Assembly (NCBI GenBank): GCA_045107005.1
Contig: JBGCFP010000056.1
Span: 1-64,000, forward strand
Direction: 5' to 3'
DNA from: JBCCMA01 sp045107005
Lineage (GTDB): Bacteria > Pseudomonadota > Gammaproteobacteria > Steroidobacterales > JBCCMA01
Length of the DNA stretch: 64,000 bases
The notes beneath the pieces were generated by a model. That model did no database searches. It was given only the letters and a program-made list of their open reading frames with translations, and had not been told where the DNA came from. Positions 57,094 through 64,000 of this stretch are shown here, piece after piece. Numbering within the stretch: position 1 is the stretch's first letter; the number at the start of each line of letters is the position of its first letter. Position numbers and translations under genes: made by a program.

Positions 57094-58386
57094 TTAATGC
57101 AGCTTTACTTCCGCTCGCGTGGCCTTGTAAATGCGGTCGCCCAGCATGATGAGCAAGGTCGACATTTTGCCGTGGACGGCCGACTGATGCAGTCGATACA
57201 GGGACAAATAGACCAAACGCGCCACCCAGCCCTCGACGAACACGGTGCCGCGCACCAGGTTGCCCATCAGGTTCCCCACGGTGGAAAATTTGCTGAGGCT
57301 GACCAAGCTGCCGAAGTCGCGATAGACAAACGGTTTATTCGGTTTGCCCTTGCGCATCGCCAGCACGTTGCGCGCCGCTATCGACGCCATTTGATGTGCC
57401 GCTTGTGCTCGTGGCGGCACTTCTGCGCCGTCTTTCATGGTGCAGGCACAGCAGTCGCCAATGGCCATCACGTTATCGAAGCCTTTGACCACCAGGGCGT
57501 CGTTGACTTCAATGCGCCCGAGCCGGTCGACAGGAAAACCGCTTTGGGCGAGCCACGACGGGGCTTTGACGCCGGCGGCCCAGACGCTGATGTCGGCGTC
57601 AATCGCTTCGTCTTCTTTGGTGTAGACAGCGTCCTCGGCGACTCTGGCCACCATGGTGTTCGTTCGCACGCTTACGCCGATGCGCTCGAGTTCCTGTTCA
57701 ACCGACGCGCCAATCCTCGGCGGCAGACGCGGGAGCAAGCCGGGCGCGGCTTCAATCACGCAGACGCTTAGGCGTTCTTCGGAAAAATGTTCGAACCCGA
57801 ACTCGCGCAAACGCTGAACTACATTATGCATGTCGGCGGCGAGCTCGACGCCGGTCGCGCCCCCACCGACAATCGCGATGCTCAGCTTGGCATCGGGCTG
57901 CTCCGAGGCGTTGACCCGGTGCAGTTGGGCCGCAAAGTTCTTGTGGAACAATTCTGCCTGCTCGCGCGAATCGAGTTGCTTGCTGAAGTCGCGTACGCCG
58001 TCGATGCCAAAGTCGTTGCTCAACGAGCCTACGGCGACGATGAGCTGGTCAAAGTGGACCGTGCGTTCGGGCATCATTTCGCGCCCTTCGTCGTCGTTGA
58101 TCGAATCGAGCTCGATGGTCTGTGCAGTCAGATCGATGCTCTGTGCCATGCCCAGCACGAAACTGAACCGATGCTTGCGCGCGAGCATGCGGTAGCTGGC
58201 CTCATCGTGATAGCTGTTCATGGAGCCCGTTGCGACTTCATGGAACAGCGGTTTCCAGATATGCGTCGGGTTCTTGTCAACCAGAACCACTTCGGTGTTT
58301 GGATCGCGCTTGAGTTTGCGCGCCAGTCGGACCACCAGTTCGAGACCGCCTGCGCCTCCTCCGAGTACAACGATACGGTCTTTCAC
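57094..58386 (-). CDS. ndh: Type II NADH dehydrogenase
   Basis: 430 residues. Two nucleotide-binding motifs, VVLGGGAGGLELVVRLARKL (about 5-24, FAD) and IAIVGGGATGVELAADM (about 170-186, NADH), plus IWKPLFHEVATGSM, VWAAGVKAP and NVMAIGDCCACTM. A C-terminal amphipathic stretch fits membrane attachment. It passes electrons from NADH to quinone without pumping protons. Single gene, separated from the lipoprotein gene by a hairpin. Confidence 0.93.
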   Translation of the reverse strand: MKDRIVVLGGGAGGLELVVRLARKLKRDPNTEVVLVDKNPTHIWKPLFHEVATGSMNSYHDEASYRMLARKHRFSFVLGMAQSIDLTAQTIELDSINDDEGREMMPERTVHFDQLIVAVGSLSNDFGIDGVRDFSKQLDSREQAELFHKNFAAQLHRVNASEQPDAKLSIAIVGGGATGVELAADMHNVVQRLREFGFEHFSEERLSVCVIEAAPGLLPRLPPRIGASVEQELERIGVSVRTNTMVARVAEDAVYTKEDEAIDADISVWAAGVKAPSWLAQSGFPVDRLGRIEVNDALVVKGFDNVMAIGDCCACTMKDGAEVPPRAQAAHQMASIAARNVLAMRKGKPNKPFVYRDFGSLVSLSKFSTVGNLMGNLVRGTVFVEGWVARLVYLSLYRLHQSAVHGKMSTLLIMLGDRIYKATRAEVKLH

Positions 58387-58425
58387 GATGGGGCAGTTCC
58401 TTGTGGGTCGACTACAGGCAATAAC

Positions 58426-58452
58426 GCGCGGTGCCGCACTGCGACACCGCGC
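58426..58452 (-). terminator. Intergenic hairpin
   Basis: GCGCGGTG (58426-58433) pairs with CACCGCGC (58445-58452) and can be extended by AATA/TATT on the outside. It lies between the DUF4382 lipoprotein gene and ndh. No T-run, so attenuation or mRNA processing is as likely as termination. Confidence 0.4.
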
Positions 58453-58495
58453 TATTGTCCTGAATTCTGCCGCAGAGGCAACTGTCAGGGGCGAG

Positions 58496-60313
58496 CTAGT
58501 TCACAGTTATGACCACTCTCTGGGCGGTATATTGGGTCGCATCGGCGACCACCACATCGGCGCGGACGCTGGTGACGGCCGTACTACCGTCAAGCGCTGA
58601 GGCAAGGGCGGCGCTGAACGTGGCAAAGTCAAAGTAGACCATTTGCGCGCCGGCTTGCCGCAGTACGAACAAACCGCGACCGTTTTCGTCCGCCGTTAGT
58701 GTCAGCGTTTCGCCAAGACTCAGCAGATCGCGCAAAATACCCGATTGATTCAGAACATGAATCAGGCCGAGCTCATCCGCTTCCAGCGCAAACGTCAGGC
58801 TGTTGTCATTGATCACGGTGAGCGTATTGACGCTGCCCGGCAGTGCCCAACGCACGTGGATGCGGCCATTGCTCGCGGTCAGGTCGCCGACCGACTGCGC
58901 AATAAAGTCATTGGGCGCGGTACCAAATGGGGCGACGATGCCAAGGACCCGAACGGGCGCACCCAGCGTCAGCGAGTCCAGCGCAAGGCTGCCGGTATCG
59001 ACTTCGTAGTGGTCCGGATCGGCGTCAGTGTCGGGCGCGGTGCCGGTGCCGCTGAAGTCGAACAGCCCAGTGCGGCGCCCGCCTATCTGACTGACGTTGA
59101 CCGCGAGCGGAACCACGCTTGTGGTGGTGCCGGCGAAACTTGTGTAGAGAATGCGGGCCAGACCTTCGGTGGCGTCCAGCGTACCGTTGTCCAGGTCGCC
59201 AAGAACGGTGAGCCGTTGTCCAACGGATATGTCGGCTGGCGTGAGCGTCGTTAAAGGTGAGCCCTGCTGTCGCAAGACGGTCGCGTCACTAACGGTGACG
59301 CTCAGCGTGTCGTTGAACGTGACGAGCATGTCTTCGCGCACCAGCGTAACGCCGCGCAGAGTCAGCTCGTTACCTGAGCGGGCGATGACGCTGCCGGTGG
59401 CGATGTCCTCGCTGCCAAACGGCACACTGCTGCCGGCCAGCACGCGCGTCGCAACCACACTCCGCTCGCCGATCTGATGTTCGCCGAAAGCCACGACGTA
59501 GCTGCCGGTATCGAGTGTCGACAGTGCCAACAGGCCGTCGTCTCCGACATACGTAACCTGATCGATTTCGAACTCGGTGAGCGTTGTGGTTTCGATGTTC
59601 AGCGCCCCAAAGTCGCCGCGCGGGTGAAAGAAAGGGCGTACGTTCAGCGTAAATTCGGAAGCGTCAGTGTCGACGCTTCTAAGCAAACCGCGGGCGCGAC
59701 GGGTTTTCGGTCGTGCCAGCTCGGTGTCGGCGAACAGCACGCCGTCCATTGCCGCCGTTGCTGGCGACACACTCAAATCGAGCTTGTGCGACGCCTCCAG
59801 GTCGAAATCCAGCGTGACACTGGCCGGCACGCCGGGCGCCAGGACAAAGCGATCGGCCGCTGCGAATTCCAGAGCGATATCGACCGTGGTGAGCGGTGCG
59901 CCCGACGCGTCGACGGCGGTCACCTCGACGCTTTGACCGGAGTTGTCTTCGGCGAGGATCGTCGCATTGCTGTAGTCGAGCTGGAGCGTGACGGCGGTGT
60001 ATGTACCGGTGGGCAGCGTCGCCGCCGTCACCAGCTCGGTGACGTCAACGTACTGGGCGAAATCGATCTGGGTCGACTCCGGCAGCGTGTCGATCTGCGT
60101 GCCGTTGGCGCGCGTAAACGCAATGCCGAGTACGTCGACCTGATAGCTCAGAAAATCCCCCGGTGCATCGGTCAAACCGATGATGACCTGGCCCGTCGGA
60201 TCGGGCGGCGTCGTGGTGTCCGGTGGTGAGGTTGTGGTTTCGCCACCACCTGAGCCGCAGCCCGCAAGGCCAAGCGTCAGCGCAATTAACAGGCTAAAAA
60301 CCCAATTCTTCAT
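58496..60313 (-). CDS. DUF4382/DUF5666-type lipoprotein
   Basis: 605 residues from ATG 60313 (MKNWVFSLLIALTLGLAGC, lipobox LAGC); upstream codons in the same frame are not signal-like. After a Thr/Pro-rich spacer, residues about 40-190 match DUF4382 (VIIGLTDAPGDFLSYQVDVLGI, TGTYTAVTLQLDYSNATI). The rest (about 200-600) consists of repeated beta units like DUF5666 (GLLRSVDTDASEFTLNV, ITVLGDLDNGTL). Anchored at the cell surface or periplasm; function unknown. Confidence 0.8.
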   Translation of the reverse strand: MKNWVFSLLIALTLGLAGCGSGGGETTTSPPDTTTPPDPTGQVIIGLTDAPGDFLSYQVDVLGIAFTRANGTQIDTLPESTQIDFAQYVDVTELVTAATLPTGTYTAVTLQLDYSNATILAEDNSGQSVEVTAVDASGAPLTTVDIALEFAAADRFVLAPGVPASVTLDFDLEASHKLDLSVSPATAAMDGVLFADTELARPKTRRARGLLRSVDTDASEFTLNVRPFFHPRGDFGALNIETTTLTEFEIDQVTYVGDDGLLALSTLDTGSYVVAFGEHQIGERSVVATRVLAGSSVPFGSEDIATGSVIARSGNELTLRGVTLVREDMLVTFNDTLSVTVSDATVLRQQGSPLTTLTPADISVGQRLTVLGDLDNGTLDATEGLARILYTSFAGTTTSVVPLAVNVSQIGGRRTGLFDFSGTGTAPDTDADPDHYEVDTGSLALDSLTLGAPVRVLGIVAPFGTAPNDFIAQSVGDLTASNGRIHVRWALPGSVNTLTVINDNSLTFALEADELGLIHVLNQSGILRDLLSLGETLTLTADENGRGLFVLRQAGAQMVYFDFATFSAALASALDGSTAVTSVRADVVVADATQYTAQRVVITVN

Positions 60314-60414
60314 GGTTCTCTCCGTTTGATTCAAGCAACAGGACGGGGTGTGTCTTGCCTGATCAACGGCTCGCCGCCGTTTTGGTTGACGGCGGTTGAC
60401 GGTCGAGCACAAAA

Positions 60415-60440
60415 AAAGCCCCGCACGAGGGCGGGGCTTT
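60415..60440 (-). terminator. Rho-independent terminator of the pilY1-like gene
   Basis: AAAGCCCCGC (60415-60424) pairs with GCGGGGCTTT (60431-60440). Read on the minus strand the hairpin is followed by a run of seven T, so it ends transcripts coming from 63.6 kb. Confidence 0.9.
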
Positions 60441-60463
60441 GTCGCTAGATCATCAACCTCAGA

Positions 60464-63400
60464 CTAGCCAGTCTCATCGAGCTGGCGCCAGTACGTCCGC
60501 GTGGGTCGCACACGACCACCCGCGTCGCAGGCCTCAGCACCGAGCTGGCACTGAACGTTAGTGCCGCCAGGACGCGTCTCCTCGAACTCACAGTCGTCCG
60601 ACGAAGAATCGCAGGTGTCATCCGGGTCAGGTTGATCCGGGTTGCTTGGGCAGTGAGGACCGAAACAGTTGTCGAGCACCAATTCTTCTTCCGGTGGCGC
60701 ACCGAACAGGAAGGTGGCTTCTGGCGGAATGCCGGCCTTTTGCAGCGGGTCACGAATCAGCAGGCCGGTCGTCAGGTCAATGGTGTACAGCGCGCCGCTG
60801 CCCACGGCCGGAGCGCACGGGTTGTTCGTTGGTGCGCTGCCTGGCGTATACGCCGTGTAGTAGGCGGTGTTGTCGAACACCCTCGACCGCGCCAGCGATT
60901 TCTCGCCGTTGAGCGTCAGCGGGAACTTGAAGCCAGCCGCGCCAGCGGGCACCGTGACCGTGCTGGTGGCGCTCAGTGTCGTCAGATCGCCCGGCGCGAT
61001 TTCGTAATCGTAATCGTCCGTTTCGTCGCCGATCACTTCAAACGGAATGTAATCGCGTATGCCGAACAGATAGTCGTCGACGACCGTTTCCAGCGGGTGC
61101 GCGCGATGACCGGATGACAGGGTGATGGTCAGAAACGCGGTGCCGTTCTCCGTGCTCAACGTGACGTCCGGCGCGTAGAAAAAGCGCCGGTTGTTGTTTG
61201 CAGAGCTGCTCAGCGTGCCGCCCAGCTCGGCAATCACACCGCCGGTGATTTCAAACGAATCTTCGTTGTGTACGTCAAACCGCATCAGGCGGCCGACGAT
61301 GTCTGTGGCGTACATGCGGTCGATGCTGCCGTCGAGATCCAGATCAATGGCTCGCACGCTGCTGGGAACGGCGTTCTTCATTTTGCTGACAACCGTATTG
61401 CGTGTAGCACCAAGATTCGTGTTGCTTGCCGACCATTCCAGAGCACCGGTTTCCGCATTGATCATGAAGATCGCATTGCCCTTTTCGTTGGGGTCGTAGC
61501 TGTAACTCGTTTTGCTGTCCTGGACCGGATCATAACCACCGCCGACAATCAGAACCGTCTTCACGTTCGGCGAATCGGTCGTACCGAAGTTCACCTTGGC
61601 GCGAGTCGGGGTTGACCAGCTTTCGATCATCTGCGAGTTACTGAACACCCACTCGAGCTTCGGTGCGCTCGTATCGGTAACGTCGAAAGCGTAGTACTTG
61701 CCACCACCGCGGCGCATGCCGACGTAGATACGAACCTTGTCGCCAGCGTCAATGACACCGTCACCGCCATCGTCTTTCCACACGGTAAGGGAGCCGTCGA
61801 GGCCATAGCGACGTTTGTTCAGACCGAGTTTCGGGTTTTCCGCCATGTACGGAATGTTGTCCCACAATGCGTCGGGCATGAATGAAAACAGCTCTTCACC
61901 CGTTGAGCCGCTGACCGCCTGGAGATACCCTTCGTTGGTGCCAACGTAGAGCACGGTTTCCGGCGTGTCGGCACTGCTGCCGTAGGTCACAACGATGGGC
62001 TTGGAGTGCAGCGGGTCACCCATCGAGCGGCGTGCGTCGGTAAACGAACCGTTGCCGTTGGCATCGTAGGAATCAATGCCTGCCGCCCAGTCCAGCCAGC
62101 GATCCACAACGTCGTCGTTGGCAGTGGACGGCCAGGGGATCGCTTCACCGGCGGTGTATGGGACGGTCTTGTTGAGCAGCCGCTCGCGCATCGTTTCGTT
62201 GTCGCGCGACACCCGGGACAGGCTGGTGCCGCCGCCGGCGTTGGTCCATACGTTTCGGTTAACTGTCAGCTCGTCAGCCGCGCCGCCCGCGGACACTTGC
62301 GCGCCGTCAGGTGCGGATGACCAGTAGCTCCACGCGGTCGGCGTGTTGGGGTCGAGGTTGCCCAGCTGGTCGCGGCCGTCGTAGAAGAAGCCGGTCAGTG
62401 GATTGACCGCCACTTCATCGTCCATACCGATAATTGATAGACCGTCATCCTGGTCGTTGTTGGTGTACTTGTATTTCTTGACGTTGCCGTCCCAGTTGTA
62501 CGCGTCGCTGGGCTGGAACACGGTAAAGTAAAGTTCGTCGAGGTGGGTCGTGCGGTCAAAGTCGTTGACCGTCACAGCCGGCGCGGTAAAGCCGTTCACG
62601 TCGTCGGCAACGTTATTGAAAATCGCGCCCAGCGCGTTACGCAAGGTATCGGCGTCGTTGGCCGGATAGTAGGTGCCGCCACCGGCCGTTGCGGCGCGTT
62701 GCAGGAACGGTGCGTCGAGTGCGAAACCAATAAAGTGGCTGACGACGTTCTGCTTGCCCGGCAGGTCGTCGTTAAAATCGTTGGCGTACAGGAACTCGGC
62801 GAGTTCTTCGACGCACTCACCGCCGCTGGTAAAGCCATCGGGGTTCGTGCAGGTCGTGGTTTCGTGTTCGCTGTACGTTGGATCGTTGATCAGGTTGGTG
62901 ATCAGTGCCGTGCCGTTGATATCGGTCGTGGGCAGGCCATCCGTGATGTAGACCGAGTAGTTGCGCTGGCAGGCGCCGATGATCGGGCTCTCATAAGTCG
63001 TGGTGCCTGATACATACGACTCCGGCACGCTTGGTGCGTAGCGGTTGTAGTAGTAACCATTGGAGTGCAAATAGGCGTCGTACGCGTTGACCCCAAACAG
63101 TGCCGGCGCGCCCATCCAGTAGTAGGCCGATTCCAGATAGGTTTCCTGGAGCGGCGTGTTGCCCGCGTGAACGATGTCATTAATGCGCTCGGTGAGCGAC
63201 ACACGATTGCTTTCGACTTCCGCCACTTCGTGGGTGACCATTCCGCCGTCGGCGTAGGCATCGCCGCTGCCAACCCGAATGTCGTAGCGCATCAGGCCAA
63301 TGTTGACGTTTTCCATGTTGGCCACGAAGTCGTTGGCCACGTCCTGCATCACCTCCATGCGGTCACGGCCCAACGGATCATCGGCAACGCTGGCGCTCAT

Positions 63401-63574
63401 ACTGCCCGACGAATCGAGAATGAGCAGCACGTTCGGGTTGCTGGCCTGACCGGTTGCCGCGTTCTGACCGAAGAAGATCTCGGTGTCATCAGCGAGCGCA
63501 GCCTGGCCACTGAACAGGGTCAATGAGAAGCAGGCTGAAGCGACGAAAAAACCGCGTAGCGAAAAAGTATCCAT
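60464..63574 (-). CDS. pilY1: PilY1/PilC-family type IV pilus adhesin
   Basis: 1036 residues from ATG 63574 (signal peptide MDTFSLRGFFVASACFSLTLFSGQAALA); upstream ATGs at 63589 and 63592 are possible. A von Willebrand A-like domain starts at about 50 with the MIDAS DSSGSM. The C-terminal beta-propeller (about 540-990) has the PilY1 pieces GDPLHSKPIVVTYG, LYVGTNEGYLQAVSG, RIYVGMRRGGGKYYAFDVTD and a calcium loop DLDLDGSIDRMYATDIVGRLMRFD. It regulates pilus extension and mediates adhesion. No minor-pilin genes lie beside it. Confidence 0.93.
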   Translation of the reverse strand: MDTFSLRGFFVASACFSLTLFSGQAALADDTEIFFGQNAATGQASNPNVLLILDSSGSMSASVADDPLGRDRMEVMQDVANDFVANMENVNIGLMRYDIRVGSGDAYADGGMVTHEVAEVESNRVSLTERINDIVHAGNTPLQETYLESAYYWMGAPALFGVNAYDAYLHSNGYYYNRYAPSVPESYVSGTTTYESPIIGACQRNYSVYITDGLPTTDINGTALITNLINDPTYSEHETTTCTNPDGFTSGGECVEELAEFLYANDFNDDLPGKQNVVSHFIGFALDAPFLQRAATAGGGTYYPANDADTLRNALGAIFNNVADDVNGFTAPAVTVNDFDRTTHLDELYFTVFQPSDAYNWDGNVKKYKYTNNDQDDGLSIIGMDDEVAVNPLTGFFYDGRDQLGNLDPNTPTAWSYWSSAPDGAQVSAGGAADELTVNRNVWTNAGGGTSLSRVSRDNETMRERLLNKTVPYTAGEAIPWPSTANDDVVDRWLDWAAGIDSYDANGNGSFTDARRSMGDPLHSKPIVVTYGSSADTPETVLYVGTNEGYLQAVSGSTGEELFSFMPDALWDNIPYMAENPKLGLNKRRYGLDGSLTVWKDDGGDGVIDAGDKVRIYVGMRRGGGKYYAFDVTDTSAPKLEWVFSNSQMIESWSTPTRAKVNFGTTDSPNVKTVLIVGGGYDPVQDSKTSYSYDPNEKGNAIFMINAETGALEWSASNTNLGATRNTVVSKMKNAVPSSVRAIDLDLDGSIDRMYATDIVGRLMRFDVHNEDSFEITGGVIAELGGTLSSSANNNRRFFYAPDVTLSTENGTAFLTITLSSGHRAHPLETVVDDYLFGIRDYIPFEVIGDETDDYDYEIAPGDLTTLSATSTVTVPAGAAGFKFPLTLNGEKSLARSRVFDNTAYYTAYTPGSAPTNNPCAPAVGSGALYTIDLTTGLLIRDPLQKAGIPPEATFLFGAPPEEELVLDNCFGPHCPSNPDQPDPDDTCDSSSDDCEFEETRPGGTNVQCQLGAEACDAGGRVRPTRTYWRQLDETG

Positions 63575-63781
63575 AAAGGTGGCGTCCATCATCAGTGTGT
63601 CTAAATCGGTTTGGCATAACGCGCGAGCCACTTGAACGCATGGCGCACGCCTTTGATTGCGAGGTCCGAGTCTAGACAATACGCGTGAGACTGCACGCGA
63701 TTCACGACGAGAGCGGGGGCTTGTCCGACAAGCGGTTGGCGCGCCGGACTATCGTTAAACGAAAATTGCGCGTGCCGCGCG

Positions 63782-63824
63782 AAACGCTGTATACGTAGCG
63801 TTTTTCGATCTACAGTTAAACTGT
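63782..63824. other. Two small inverted repeats after the GMC gene
   Basis: AAACGCT (63782-63788) / AGCGTTT (63797-63803) and ACAGTT-A-AACTGT (63812-63824) lie just beyond the GMC stop in the roughly 260-bp gap before pilY1. They may end the GMC transcript or act in the pilY1 promoter region; the sequence does not decide. No ORF is present in this gap. Confidence 0.4.
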
Positions 63825-63832
63825 GATGCGGT

Positions 63833-64000
63833 TCACAGTTTGGCGCGCAGCAGGAACTCGGCGGCGCGTTCGGCGATCATGATGGTGGGCGCATTGGTGT
63901 TGCCACTAATCAGGTTTGGCATCACTGACGCATCAACGACGCTAAGTCCATCGACCCCGTTGACGCGCAGTGTCGGTGACACGACGGCGTCGGCGTCCGC
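63833..64000 (-). CDS. GMC-family oxidoreductase, C-terminal end only
   Basis: The last 55 residues before a TGA at 63833-63835 are visible; the gene runs off the right edge. They contain the GMC C-terminal signature: LRVNGVDGLSVVDASVMP, then SGNTNAPTIMIAERAAEF, which supplies active-site residues and the FAD contact. The family includes choline and alcohol dehydrogenases. The substrate cannot be told from this part. Confidence 0.88.
   Translation of the reverse strand, partial: ADADAVVSPTLRVNGVDGLSVVDASVMPNLISGNTNAPTIMIAERAAEFLLRAKL

Overview
The window looks like chromosomal DNA of a GC-rich, probably marine gammaproteobacterium. The support is a pspF/pspABC phage-shock locus with a sigma-54 promoter, a proteobacterial gshA, lepB, a type II NADH dehydrogenase, PilY1, a TonB-dependent receptor and secreted proteins with dockerin-like tails. 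The genus cannot be named from sequence alone.

Layout. Positions 1-2970 are the distal part of a chromosomal integron: small forward-strand genes of mostly unknown function, each followed by an attC recombination site of one related family (five sites; two have a damaged core). The integrase is not in the window and should lie to the left. Positions 2977-6419 continue with small forward-strand genes of cassette character (a family often mislabelled DXP synthase, MORN repeats, membrane/TPR proteins, a DUF3806-like protein) but no recognisable attC. From about 6.5 kb the content is chromosomal: a secreted dockerin-like protein, DUF1028, VOC, an ACT-DUF429 fusion, GNAT, two P-loop proteins, a large VCBS/LamG/dockerin-like protein and a HerA-like ATPase. 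Then follow pspF and the divergent pspA-B-C operon with extra C-like and B-like genes, a secreted nuclease, a degenerate GGDEF protein, gshA, and a receiver plus GAF-GGDEF-EAL pair (to 28 kb). From 28.4 to 35.2 kb there are a TonB receptor, a large secreted beta-propeller/P-domain/dockerin-like protein and an M23 peptidase.

From 35.2 kb to the end all recognised protein genes are on the minus strand: a lipase-like hydrolase, a cytochrome b561-YceI fusion, a ribbon-helix-helix pair, an exonuclease-GIY-YIG protein, a PhoD phosphatase, an EEP lipoprotein, lepB, msrA, a TPR signalling-type protein and a CPSF73-like MBL protein. Next comes a tightly overlapping four-gene oxidoreductase/GcvT-like/Rieske cluster with a 1355-residue membrane protein upstream, then ndh, a DUF4382 lipoprotein, an orphan PilY1 and the C-terminus of a GMC oxidoreductase.

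Most notable signals: (i) the integron array, with a block of cassettes apparently locked together by damaged attC cores; (ii) a gene-free interval at 41.08-41.34 kb with a near-perfect sigma-54 promoter, two AAYAAYAA-type motifs and a strong terminator, suggesting a CrcZ-like regulatory RNA; (iii) three unrelated secreted proteins sharing one thrombospondin-3 plus dockerin-like C-terminal module; (iv) the Rieske/GcvT/double-FAD oxidoreductase operon, which suggests an uncharacterised demethylation or one-carbon pathway. No tRNA, rRNA, CRISPR array or insertion sequence was recognised.
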